Positions 1 to 11,454 of a stretch of 64,000 nt of DNA are shown here, piece after piece. Position numbers and translations under genes: made by a program. The notes below the pieces were generated by a model that was given only the letters and a program-made list of their open reading frames with translations, did no database searches and was not told the DNA's origin. Each line of letters starts with the position of its first letter. Within the stretch, counting starts at the first letter, position 1. The DNA is from Rhexocercosporidium sp. MPI-PUGE-AT-0058 (taxonomy: Eukaryota > Ascomycota > Leotiomycetes > Helotiales). The DNA lies in the NCBI GenBank assembly GCA_020746875.1, contig JAGTJL010000012.1, positions 1,054,001-1,118,000 on the forward strand, given 5' to 3'.

Positions 1-523
1 GATGATCAGACAAGCCGGACTAGAGTATGGCTGCCATCACTCACCTTCTTTATCGATGCGACAGCGCCTGGACAGTGCATTCCAGGGATCGGATTTCCAT
101 CCAGATAAGCCTTGTACATAGCTGGATGGATTGGAGTCCGGTAGTGGCTGTCTAAAAGTCTGGCTTTGCGTACCGCTTCACAAGAGGGGAGACACCAAAG
201 CCATCGCAAAAGCGCAAGAGGTAGAGAACTAGACACCAAGGAAAGTAAAAACATGTCGCAAGCTAGGATCGAGTAGCCGTAATTCTCAAGAATCCGTCCC
301 GAATGAAGAAAAGAACCCTTGCTAAAGAATCTGTCGATACCTGCACTTTGGTGTAAGAGCCAGAGAATGAAGAGGGAATAGAAGAGAACTTTTGAATCCA
401 CGACGAATAGCGTCCTTGCTGTGCCCTTATGCTACAGCGTGCTACTATTGCCTCCGGAGGCTGAGAGCCTTAAGCTCTTCCTCCCTATCCATGAGTTGCC
501 GGCGGAGAATACCAAAAAGTGAG
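1..523. other. Spacer at left edge, no gene supported
   Basis: This stretch lies downstream of the acuF-like pseudogene. An open frame runs on the minus strand (about 6-401) but begins with GTG rather than ATG, has no recognisable domain and no clear splice partners, so I do not call it. Confidence 0.5.
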
Positions 524-3224
524 TCAACCCTGGTGGGCGCCCCCAGGTCCGTTGCGACGCAAAGCAAGGTTCTTCCAGTGATCACGCTCTTCCTTCAACT
601 TTGCGATTTCGTCCTCGAATTCCCTACCCCCCATTTCATCGTTGTTACTCTCAGTCACACCTTGTTTAAGATCGGGTGAGGTATGGGGTTGGTTACTAAA
701 GGTTTGAGGGACCTTTTTAGTGCCAGTCAAGAAGTCTCGGTCAAGGGGCCGATGGTCCTCGGCTTCTTCTATCAGTGGCTTTCCAGTAGCCTCAACAGCA
801 AGCTCAAAAGATAGTCCACTGATTTGCGCTGGTTCACCAATGCCAAGATCTAGGACAACGAAGTCTGTAGAGATTTTTGTGACTTCTCCTATCGAGATAT
901 TGGAGTCAAGGCGACATCTACCACTGGGAGTAGTATTCCCAGCCAGATTCAACATGAAGTGATACTTATGCTGATAATTCGTTGGCCGCGCCGGTATTGA
1001 AATTGGTGGCAGGATACAAATCAGCTCATAAGAGTCTGCAAACATGTAGAGGTATTCGATACTGGTGGCTTCGCTAAACACTCTGCTGATAATCTCGCCG
1101 TTGTACATTTCCATAGCAACAGCTACGTTCACTGGAGACGTACTGTCTAGTTCCCTCGACACTTGCGCCGCACTCCAGAATTTCCACACAATTTCCTGCT
1201 TGAGGAGAGAATAGAGATTATTTCCGTATGGATATCCTATATTGTCCTCCCAGAGCGAATCGAAAAGCGAACGGAGTTTTTCACGTGTTCCCGATTCATG
1301 CGTGAAATCGAGTAGCGTAAAGAACACGTTCATTTCCAGCAAAAGTTCTGCAGAATTTCGATACTCGCCAATTTCAAGTTTTCGTACAATCTTCGGAATG
1401 CTCAATGGTGATATTTTGATCCGGCCTGGTCCAGAAATCCATAAATGAAAGGGGGGTATGGTTGTGAGTTCAAATAGATAGCCTAGATGAGCCTGCTCTA
1501 CCACATCGCTCATGATTTCTCCGCATAGCCGCAGCTCCCTCGCCAAAGTTGAGCTTGCATTGCTGCTACCGAGGGAGGAAGCATTTGGGTCTATCTGAGG
1601 TGCTGCATTTCCGGAATCTGCTTCTCCTTCTTCCGTGTAGCCTCGAGGAATAGCAAACAATGCGAGCTGCTCCATATGGGCTCCTAGATGGTGTTGAAAC
1701 TAACCCGGGGTGACAGCAAGAGCTTGCGTTTCGGGGATATGAGGATTGATCTGCCGAAGGCGCTGTTCCCAATCATCACAAAATGCGCAATCTTTAGGCG
1801 AAAGCTTGGCAAGTGCCTTTTAACTCATTTCGAGGAGAGCTGGTATCTGGTCTTTCACAAATGACTCGGGGTGACGGCTAGTAAGATGACGCTAATAATT
1901 ATCAGAATTATCAAAGGGCTGGTGGGAACAGAAATAGCATTGCCACTCTTGTCGGTGATCTTTGAGCTCATGGGAGAACCACGTATGTCTGTCCGAGAAT
2001 AATTTCAATTCGCAATCCTCAAAGGTACAGACATAAGGTTTGAGATCTGACAAAACATGCTTTCTGGAGAACGTTAGAGGTCAAATGTCCAGAATTTTGG
2101 GACGCACTTACTTCCAAGCCTTTTGATTCCGGGCAGTTTGAATCTGCCAGCAATAAGGGCATTCAAATTGTTTGAATCCTTCAGAGACTTCCTCCAATTT
2201 GATCACAGAAAGTGTTGTATTGCTGCTTTCATCGTCCGTCGAGGTTGCGTAAGAGGTTTGGGATTGGGCATTTTCGACTTCCTCCTCAATCACTTAACCG
2301 GATGTTAGAATGAGAGTAGATGCTTGTGTTGGAGCCAAGGTGCTTGTTGGCTTCGAATAGTCACTTCTCGTGCTCGGAATTAGTCTGGTCGGCGTCTGAG
2401 CACTCGTTCGGAGATCTCAAACTATCGCTGTCCCCGGCTCTGAACTTTGCGGCTCTTTTGCTATTTTTTCATGGTGATCACGACAATATTTTAGATACTG
2501 TCTCCGCTGTGTAACGGCCTTCCCCAGTCTCTCGACGAGCCAGCGGTCATTTCGCTTCCCAAGAGCTGGAAACTTATGCTCAACATGACAAATGTCGAAC
2601 TGATCGTTGAAAGGACTGGCAATCGATGATGCTGCTGCCTTTGCATAACGGTCGCGATTTATATTATTACGGATGATGACTGAGAAGCGAAATAGATTGT
2701 TGATGGCATCGTCTATAGAAGCAAAGATTTCCCGGATCTCGGAAAGTTCCTCTTCGTCGCTTGTGTCGTTTTCGATGTCGGCGATTGGTCCCAAAGCCCG
2801 TTCCGAATCATCAAGTTCTGCCTCATGCAGTGCTCCTGTGCGATTCTCTCTCCCATGAGATGTGATCAAATGGACTAGAGCGGAAATGTTAGCCCTACCA
2901 ACGTTTGATGGGCCATGATCCATGTTTCAAGTCTAAAAAAGAATCACACATACCATCATCTAAAGACTCGGCCAACTCATCGAGTAGTTCTGTGATCTGC
3001 TTCGCAATTTTAGGAGCATCTCGGACACGGTATTCAAGGGAACTTTTGGTTTTGGCGTCCTAAAAAGCACCAATATTTGCTGCCCAGATCCTAAATCGAC
3101 CCAGGGCGTCAATCGCTTCAGTTGCAGAGAGACCAATGAGTTCTTGATAAGGCTGCTTGAGGAGGCCGATTAAGCGATCAAACTGTGCAAGACACTCCTT
3201 TGTGCGTGAGGGGATGGATGACAT
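524..3224 (-). pseudogene. acuF-like C2H2 zinc-finger protein, broken by six nonsense codons
   Basis: Three exons join in phase: 3224-2954, 2874-2112 and 2063-524, with introns 2875-2953 and 2064-2111. Together they give an 858-codon frame. The product matches the fungal family annotated as 'oxidoreductase acuF-like C2H2 zinc-finger' proteins: an N-terminal alpha-helical region containing WAANIGAF and LEYRVRDAPKI, then cysteine-rich fingers (FECPYCW, PYVCTFEDC, WQCYFC), then the MEQLALFAIPRG segment. A C-terminal extension of about 360 codons follows; its part around IVRKLEIGEYRN looks faintly bromodomain-like but lacks the usual Asn. Inside the frame are stops at 3060-3062 (TAG), 2417-2419 (TGA), 2294-2296 (TAA), 1892-1894 (TAG), 1820-1822 (TAA) and 1700-1702 (TAG). 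Each is one C-to-T change from Gln or Arg. Splice sites and reading frame are otherwise intact, so decay is recent. The family's function is unknown; such genes are often found with NLR/HET-type genes. Confidence 0.75.
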
Positions 3225-3684
3225 GGCGAGGGGCTTGACTCAAGAGGCATATCGTAATGGTGCCTGATGGTCTGGCACAGCGGCAAAGCTCATGTTCCAG
3301 CTGAGACCGAAACTGAAGTTGGTATGAGGTTGTTGAAATCTCGTGGCTGCCGACCCCTGCTTCGCCCCCACGAATGCGGCTGAGGAGGGACGACATCACA
3401 TAACTGTCGGATTCTCACACTTCTAAACCATGAGACGACATAACTTACCATCAAAACGTGAATTTTGAAGCATAATGAGTGGAGTGGGTAAGCACAAGTC
3501 CCAAGACTGTCGTACACTATCCATGAGATACATAGCGCGGTCAAACGCTATTCCAGCCTGCTCGAATCCTCACCCAGTGTTCCAACGCTTAAAGCCCGCT
3601 ACCGCTATAACTTCTAGCTATATAGATACTGACAGCTTTGTGTGACCAGAAATCGCTGGCTTTGTGTTAGCATCTCTCCCATTG
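3225..3684. promoter_or_regulatory. Divergent spacer between the two pseudogenes
   Basis: The C2H2 gene starts leftward and the DUF7580 gene rightward from this 460-bp segment, so it should hold both promoters. At 3651-3684 the sequence reads in frame into the DUF7580 protein as EIAGFVLASLPL, which is conserved coding sequence. The true start of that gene therefore lay here but no ATG remains. Confidence 0.5.
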
Positions 3685-6122
3685 ATGATCTCAGCGCTGG
3701 AGCACTATCGAGAAACAGCAGAAGTCCTTAAAGGTAAGTTGATACAACATACCTAATAAAGGGCTCGTGGATCAGTCTTGATATCCATGAGCAATAGACA
3801 GCGTCGTTTTCTTGACATTGAATTCAGAGTCTGGAGCGACTGCCATTGCATTGCTGACTCTTGGACCAGGCTGGTGGAAGATCAAGCGCGAGTATACCAA
3901 ATGCATGAGGAATTTGAAGTACCATAGGGTAGCATTCGAAGAAAATCTCGAGGAGTTGCTCTTACCTCTGATAGCAGATGAGTCAAGACTTCACGAGTTG
4001 TTGAGAGATCCAGGTAGGCTCTTAGACTCGTCTGCCACAAGGTCCCGATGATGGATCTCCGCTTTATCTAAATTGATGACGAAACAATTTCATGGCTAGA
4101 AATATGAATAGGAGGAACCACTAACGGGACCCAGGTGGTTTATCATGGCAAGACCCAACCCTCGAAGCCATGCTCATGGAGCGAATGCCAAAAACGTACT
4201 CCTCCTACCTGGACACAATGGAGACGATGAAAGAGACAATCCAAGACTTAGAGGAAGCACTGGGAATGTCCAAAATTCATTTCCAAGCACGGGTGTCCGA
4301 AACATATGTAAGCTGCCGACGGCACTTCGATGGGAGGAAAGTGTGGATGATCTAACGAGGCGGATAGACCCCCTCGGGAACCCTTTCGGTCATCGCCCAC
4401 GTGACATCCAATATTGAATTCCACTCCCAGCGGATCAAGTTAGCGTTCAATAAAGGACCACGTCAACAGCTCTTCAAGGATTTCGGTGATCAAAATACTC
4501 GACTGAGAGATATTCTGGGCTCATCGGATCGTTTGGCTAATCTAAGGAGGGCAAGGGTGTCGAGTAAGAGTGCTGCTGCCAATGCTGGCCTATGGAAGTT
4601 TTGGAACCATAGGAATCTGCTTTTTAGCTTGCTTACGGAGGCTTGGTGAGTTATGAATCGATGTTTCTGAGTTTCTTCTCCAATCTTTTTGTTTTACTGA
4701 TGACTCTAGGTCCTGTCGATGTCAAGCATTCCACCATGCAAACCTCTTGCTCTAGCATCGTGTTGTACCAACTGTCAACTTCAGAGTCGTTTTCTGGTTC
4801 AAGACACACTTGGGAAATGAACAGGCTGGAAGAGGACCTTGGGCTTGGCAGGATACGAGTATCAAGTTGCTGGAGGAGACACAGCCGGCTGTCATTACAT
4901 TGACAGTGCCTCTAATGACTACTACACTTCCTATTCCAGCCACAGCCCCAGTGATCCAGCCTGTGATTCAGCCAGTGCCTCCTGGGAAGCCCTCCCTACA
5001 AGTGGTGAGAATTTACGTCTAGTGAGAAGATTTTAAAGACATACTAATATACCTCAGGCGGAGTCTACCAAGAAAATCAAGAAGTCCTCCCGGAGGTCTT
5101 TAATGGAAAAGATCTTCAACCACAAGAACCCATTATCTTCAAACAATGCTTCATCTGCAAAACAAGCATCCTCAAAGCCACCCCCTTCCAAAAAGTCCAT
5201 AGCATCAGAAGCCGTCACATCCAGTCCTTCGGTCGTTGCAGGCCCAAAACCGGTTATACCGCCGACCATCACATCAAACCCACCGCCATCCCTTCCCACA
5301 CGGTCGACGTTGGTATCAAATGGAACGCCGCCAAAAGCAAAACTCTCTTTTGCCGTCACCCCAGACCCGGTAAATGATCTTACGAACCCTAGAATCACCA
5401 ACCTTTGCACAACAATAGCAAATTGCTCAGCAGACCATTCATATGGCTGTCTGAAAGGAGAACATCAACAGTACATCGTTCACCCCCTCTGCAAAGCGAA
5501 TGACCAACCTCAAAAATGCGTCACACTTGAGAGCCTCCTGAGCAAATCATCCCCTATCAGTCTTTCACGTCGACAGAGACTCCAGATAGCTCTAATATTA
5601 GCATCCTCGCACGTACAGCTTCATCCTACACCCTGGCTAAAATCGAAATGGAGCAAGAAGGATATTCTATTCCTGCACGATGCGCAAGATCCTTCGAAGA
5701 TCTGTACAGACCAGCCATACATCTCGCGCTCCCTCTCCAAAGCCATCAAGCAAACCCAAGAGAACGCAACTTCACCTTCAATGAACGATTCCTACGCCTT
5801 CCAAGACAGTATCCGCAACTTGGGCATCATGCTTTTGGAATTGTGTTTCGGCGCCGCGATCGAGGATCACAAAATGCGACAAAACATGCCACCGGTTGAC
5901 GAACAATGGCTGCAAGTTATCAATTATGATACTGCAACCAAATGGGCGAGAGACGTGGTAGAGGAGGCGGGACCGGAGTTCCACGATGCAGTGACTTGGT
6001 GTCTGCATCACACGCCTGAGAGTGTTGGAGCTGATGGACTTGAAGACAAGTGGAGAGAAGATATGTTTGTGAAGGTTGTGGAGCCTTTGAAGAATTGTCA
6101 TGATCAGTTGATAGCTGTGTGA
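3685..6122 (+). pseudogene. DUF7580 (kinase-like, HeLo-type N-terminus) protein, start lost and one nonsense codon
   Basis: Six exons join in phase: 3685-3733, 3870-4013, 4135-4307, 4431-4645, 4710-5004 and 5058-6122 (647 codons). Family hallmarks in order are ISALEHYRE, WWKIKREYTKC, FEENLEELLLPL, IRLAF/LRDILGSSDR, GLWKFW, CRCQAFHHANLLL and GRGPWAWQD, followed by a Ser/Pro-rich linker and the C-terminal kinase-like half ending in LGIMLLELCFGAAIE and AVTWCLHH. A TAG at 4753-4755 sits exactly where the family has Gln (HHANLLL-Q-HR). The conserved coding sequence also continues upstream of the first usable ATG (3685), with a TGA just before it, so the original start is missing. DUF7580 proteins are fungal-specific, of unknown activity, and tend to occur with heterokaryon-incompatibility-type genes. 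Translation from an unseen 5' exon cannot be excluded. Confidence 0.72.
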
Positions 6123-8309
6123 ACTTTCCAGAGAAGTTATCAAGCAAGCTATCAGGCACAACATTGACACTCCACTTCACGGACAGTAGCCTCCGGCCAA
6201 GCCTACTTCGATTCAAAGACACCAATCTGTTGATGCCAAGGAAGGAGGGAATACGAACATTACCACACATCATCAATACTTGCAACTGCACATCAAGATA
6301 GCGAGCTTTCTAGACGGCCCTCAAGCTACGACATGAGCAGATGCTACGAACTATGCAAAGGCTACCTGCTTCTTGGTTCTCTTGGTTACTGTTCACGACG
6401 ATATCTGTTGTTGGATGCTCTCCCAGCGGATAAGACAAGTAGCACATGCCTCAAGGCAGCGGTAGTACACGTCAAGTTGTACATAGATTCCTTACCAGAA
6501 GTTGAGGAAATTGAATGGCTCGAGAACGAAATAGCGAGACTCGGAGAAGGCACATCGGACAATATGCATTTGTTAATCTTCTTTCTACGGTATGTTGACT
6601 TCCTTCCGAAGAGCTTGAAGAAAGGACGATAGGGATAGAAAATGATCACGAGCATATGGCGGCACAAATTGAAATTAAGAGGAAGAGAAAATCAAGCCTT
6701 CTAATCAGATGAAGATATAAGCATGAAAGTGCAATGAAATTTCTCAAATCGCCAGGATGAATGAAACAAGGCTTAAGTTTGGAGTAGATTGAAGTCCTCA
6801 TCCCCATGCTTCTCGGCAGCTTGTCCCTGGCAATATCTGCTCTGCTCAATGTAATGACTCCCCGGAGACCCGAGGGACAGCTTGTCCTTGAAATTGTTTG
6901 CTTCTGTTGAAATAAGACAACAAACCACTAAAAACCGGTTCCAAAGGACTTCAAAACCTGGTCCCGGTAACAGTAACTGGAACAGAACGAACAAAAGTCC
7001 AAGACCCTGGTATCTCGTACCTAGCCTTGGCTCGCCCCTCCCCTCCCCTCGCCGATAAGAGAATCTTGCCCCGCCGATGATGCGATATTATCCGGGGGTC
7101 CCTACAGTACAGTATCATGGTCGTCCTCACAGTACAGTATCATGGTCGTCCTCTCCCTCTTTCGATTGCACAGCCTCAAGTCAAATCCTTGATAAACAAG
7201 CTTGACTGGAGTGGGAGATAGCCCCTGTCACTGAAATACGAGGCAGGTGGAAAATAGAAAGACACTGACTGGACTGGACAACCCCACGCAACACAACACA
7301 ACCTCGACGAGTCTTGCTTCTAAGACACGGAAGCAGAGCAGCGAGAATACACCCGTATTTGGTGGGAAATATGCAGCATTTGGCTGAACGGTGAAAGTGC
7401 TCACAATTATAGAATGCATCTGCCATCCATCCCAACGATAGTCTGGACTCTGGAGAAAGAGAAGGAGGAGAGAAAATTGCAACGGTCCTGCAGCCACAGC
7501 TCTCCATGCCCCACTCTGCCCCACTCTGCCCCAGTCCATCCATCCAGCTCAGCCAACCAAATCGCAGGGAGGGACCCCGAAATAGCGACACTAAGCGAGG
7601 GACAAGAGATCGGTCTTCGCCGGAGTGGGGCATCAGCCAATGACAGCCCTCCTCTCCATGTTCTGGAAGGGGAAGGGAAGAGCACAAGGGCACGCACTTC
7701 CAATCGGCGGGCACTCACCCTTTCGGTCGCAGAAACCTTATACAGGAACATCCGGCGACGATCGCCTGCGTGGCCAGCGTCATTGAGCAGCAGCAGCCTT
7801 TGCTTGCTTTCCGTACTGTGCACCAAAAGCCCACGGCTCTCATGCTGTGCGAAGCTTGTTATCCCGATCTATGAACTCAAACTCCATTTCTCCTAAAAGT
7901 CTCTTCTCCTCTTCAACCTTCGTATCCTGTCGTTTCCTTCTTCTCTTCCTCTTCTGCTCTCAATTGTGTTGATTCGCCTCCCTATCCAGTACCTACCTAC
8001 CCACCCACAGAGCCACACCATCGGATTTGAGGTCCTCCAGTCTTTGTTGAGGGGCGCGCGTGTGACATTCCACCACATCCTTGCCGCCTCCCGGCCATAC
8101 ATATCTAATCAAGGGGAGTACCAAATCCATTCGAATCATATCGAGTCCTTGAATCACGAACAAACGAAACCATCACCCATCACTTCCGGCTCGCTGCCGA
8201 CCCCATCCTCTCCTTCGACGAGGCCGCAGAGCGAAATCTCTGCACCAGGTCACGAACCTTTCACATTTGTCTGGCCTCTGGCCCGTCATAGCCACTCGCT
8301 TTTCTCACT
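6123..8309. other. Spacer and CT-rich leader of the CSC1-type gene
   Basis: No supported gene. Open frames at 6333-6632 (+) and 7181-7826 (-) have no domain features or splice partners. The last 400 bases (about 7880-8300) are strongly pyrimidine-rich on the plus strand, as is common just upstream of fungal start codons, and probably form the promoter and leader of the channel gene. A 25-bp tandem duplication lies at 7104-7153. Confidence 0.5.
7104..7153. repeat. Perfect 25-bp tandem duplication
   Basis: Two identical 25-base units lie head to tail, 7104-7128 and 7129-7153, each starting acagtacagtatcatgg. The duplication looks recent because the copies do not differ. The ACAGTA core recurs elsewhere in spacers of this window (for example 27020-27057). 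Confidence 0.9.
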
Positions 8310-11300
8310 ATGGATGCTATCAAATTCATCGATTCCCTCGTCCGGAGGCAGGAGGAGTCTGGGGCGCAGAAACTCCTAGATCTTCTTAAAAATCCCTTTC
8401 AAGCCCAGGTTCGATCTACCAGTCTTGAATCTTGTTCTGTGTTACTAACTTTGCGATAGCTAGCACAAAATTCCGTCTACGCAAGTTTGGGCACCTCTGT
8501 TGGCTTTACTCTCCTCCTCGCTGTCGGGTTCTCCCTCCTTCGACCCTACAATTCGCTCGTATACGCACCGAAGCTCAAAGTCGCAGATGATAAACATGCT
8601 CCTCCGCCCTTGGGAAAGGGTATGTTCTCGTGGGTAGCACCTGTCTTGAAGACCAAGGAGCAGGATCTGATTGGCCTGATTGGTCTGGATGCGGTGGTTT
8701 TCCTGCGAATCTTGGCTATGTGCCGGAATATATTTTTGGCTATGACTATTGTTGGATGTGGAATTCTGATTCCCATCAACCTGGCTAAGGGACAATTCTT
8801 CAAGGATGCGACGACTCTTGCGAGAATAACGCCGGTCAATACTTTCGGAGATGCAAACTGGGGAATGACGATCTGCGCTTGGATTTTCAACATTATTATT
8901 GCTGGATTCCTGTGGTGGAACTACCGGGCAATTCTCAGACTGCGGAGGCAATATTATGACAGCCCAGAGTACCGCGCCAGTTTACATGCCCGTACACTGA
9001 TGGTAAGGAAGAACAAGTGGTCTCGTACAAGCGTTTCTAACGTAATATTAGATCAACGATATTCCTAAGGATTTCCGTTCGGACGAAGGCATTGGAAGAT
9101 TGATCGACCAGGTAGTGCCAACATCTTCATTCTCCAGGACAGCCATTGCACGGAACGTGAAGGATTTGCCAGACCTTATCGAGCAGCATAACAAAACAGT
9201 TAGAGATCTCGAGAGTCACCTGGCGAAATATCTGAAGAACCCAGACAATATCCCTGCCCGCCGACCAGAATGCAAGCCTTCAAAAGCCGACCCTAACTGG
9301 GGCACATATCCAAAAGGGCAAAAGGTGGATGCAATTGAGTATCTCACAGGCCGGATAAAGCAATTGGAGTTGGAAATCAAAGAAGTCCGTCTTCGCGTAG
9401 ATTTCCGGAACCCCCTGCCATACGGCTTTGCAAGCTACGAGGACATCGATGAGGCTCACAGCATTGCCTTTGCAGCGAAGAAGAAGCATCCTCAAGGCAC
9501 TACTATGGTCCTGGCCCCAAGGCCGAACGATATTATCTGGAAAAATATGCCCCTGTCAAAGTCGCAAAGACGATCTCGAAGAATTATCAACAATCTCTGG
9601 GTTACACTCCTGACACTCGCATGGATCGCCCCCAATGCAATGATCTCGATTTTCGTCATCAGTTTGGCTAACCTGGGTCAAGTTTGGCCTGCATTCCAAA
9701 CCTCACTCGAACGTCATACGACTTGGTGGTCTATTGTCCAGGGTGTGGCTTCACCTGCTATCACATCCTTGATCTACCTAGTTCTGCCCATAATTTTTCG
9801 CCGTCTTGCTATCAGAGCTGGAGACCGAACAAAAACTGCTCGAGAGCGCCATGTTGCTGGCAAGCTTTACACTTTCTTCGTCTTCAACTTCTTGATTGTA
9901 TTCTCAATGTTCAGTACGATTTGGACATTCGTCTCCACCGTGATCGAAAATACCAGCAATGGAACAGATGCCTGGAAAGCTATCCAGGACGCCGATTTTG
10001 CTCAGGCACTGTTCATCTCGCTCTGCCGCATCTCCCCCTTTTGGATCACGTGGTTGCTTCAGCGTAACCTGGGCGCTGCTGTTGACTTGGCTCAATTGTG
10101 GACACTGGTCTGGAGTTTCTGTATCCGCAAATTCTCTAGTCCAACCCCGCGAGAGATGATCGAGTTGACGGCTCCACCTGCATTCGACTATGCGTCGTAC
10201 TATAACTATTTCCTCTTCTACAGCACAGTCACGTTATGCTTCGCAACAATCCAGCCTCTCGCCATTCCAGCATGTGCTCTTTACTTCGTCCTCGATGTAT
10301 ACCTAAAGAAGTACTTGCTCCTTTACATTTTCATCACGAAGACCGAGTCTGGTGGTATGTTCTGGCGCATGTTCTTCAACAGGATGATCTTTGCCTCTAT
10401 GCTCTCGTCTTTGGTTGTGTTTCTCGCGGTCTGGGTACATGGAGACGGTGCACGAATGGAAGCATACGCAGTTGTTCCGATTCCCTTCCTAATGCTCGCC
10501 TTCAAATGGTTTTGCAAAAAGACCTACGACGATAAAATCCACTACTACGTGTCTCGCACGGTTCTGCGGGATCCTGAGGCCGACCGCTCCAAGATTTTCG
10601 ATGGCAAGAGAGACAGACTCGCCGCTCGTTTCGGCCATCCTGCTTTGTACCGACCACTAATCACGCCAATGGTGCACGCGAAAGCACAGAACAAATTGGC
10701 ATCCATATATGGCGGTCGTCTATCCGATAGCAACAACGTATTCAATTCCAGCGAATCTGCTTCAGTCTCCGGATACTCCGACACCTACGCTCTTAACCCC
10801 ATGCAAGCCGGTCACACCGGCAAGAAAGCACCTGGCGGCGTGCCTGGTTTCGAGATGGTTCCCGAGAACAAACTCGATTTCGCATACTATAAAGGCCGAC
10901 ACGAATTCGGCGAGGACCACGGTGGTGCAGGAGGCATCTATGGAAGAGCAGAGGACATTATTCGCTCCGATACTCCAGGCAGCTCAACGATGTTCGGAGA
11001 TTCCAGACCTGGAACGCCAACCCTGCATACACCTCCAATTGTCGGAGACAGCGGCCGGAAATTCTCAGGCGTATCCTACGACGCACAGGGTGATCTCGGA
11101 GCAAGTGCCTATAACCCAATTTACGGGCAGAGAAACGACAGCGAGACTAACCTCGTGCATGGAGCGGGTGCAATGCCCATGTCTACACCTGGCGCTATCG
11201 GCCACTCGAACATTAGAGATACAAGTCAAGAGCGGAGAGCACCTGGGTTCCTCGGCGGTGGACCACAAGGTTACGGTGGATTGCCACAGCAGGAAGAGGA

Positions 11301-11358
11301 CCACGATCCGTCGTCCTATGATTATTTCCGCACGCGGAGACAGAATACTGGATGGTAG
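8310..11358 (+). CDS. CSC1/OSCA-type (DUF221, RSN1_7TM) calcium-dependent channel protein
   Basis: Three exons, 8310-8408, 8460-9002 and 9052-11358, with 49-51-bp introns, encode 982 residues. The N-terminal part has the late-exocytosis-type transmembrane region (around SVGFTLLLAVGFSLLRPYNS, a second segment near IFLAMTIVGCGILIPINLA, a third near AWIFNIIIAGFLWWNYRA). A cytosolic RNA-recognition-like segment (INDIPKDFRSDEG, NTEQ-like KTVRDLESHL) follows, then the seven-helix DUF221 core (about residues 360-720, including PSP-like FSSPTPREMIELTAPPAFDYASYYNYFLFY). The long hydrophilic tail is rich in Gly, Ser and Pro and ends in DYFRTRRQNTGW. The family are mechanosensitive or osmosensitive cation channels and scramblase relatives (yeast Csc1, Rsn1, Phm7). 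The start is the first ATG of exon 1. I am sure of the family, not of the exact ion or membrane. Confidence 0.93.
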
Positions 11359-11390
11359 GGCTGGACGAAATGAGCTCTAATGGTGTATAA

Positions 11391-11454
11391 TAGAAGGAAA
11401 GGAGGAAGGAAAGGAAGAAAGACAGAAAGAAAGGAGGGAGGGAGGGAAAGGGAT
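11391..11454 (+). repeat. Low-complexity GGAAA/GGGA purine tract
   Basis: About 64 bases consist almost only of A and G, built from irregular aaggaagg and gggagggagg units, directly after the stop of the channel gene. This fits 3' UTR or spacer low-complexity sequence. Confidence 0.8.

Noticed and set aside
6..401. 131-codon minus-strand frame as a partial gene at the left edge
   Set aside because: Starts with GTG, no domain, no splice partner; cannot be supported from this window.
524..4755. Rescue of the stops by A-to-I RNA editing (known for UAG in sexual-stage ascomycetes)
   Set aside because: Editing UAG would give Trp where the family has Gln, and the TAA and TGA stops could not be repaired by a single edit.
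524..6122. A variant genetic code (TAA/TAG read as Gln) to explain the stops
   Set aside because: One of the stops is TGA at an Arg-like codon, and other genes in the window end normally with TAA, TAG and TGA at family-typical positions.
8460..8951. Minus-strand frame inside the channel gene
   Set aside because: Shadow of the coding strand; the plus strand carries clear membrane helices and correct splicing.
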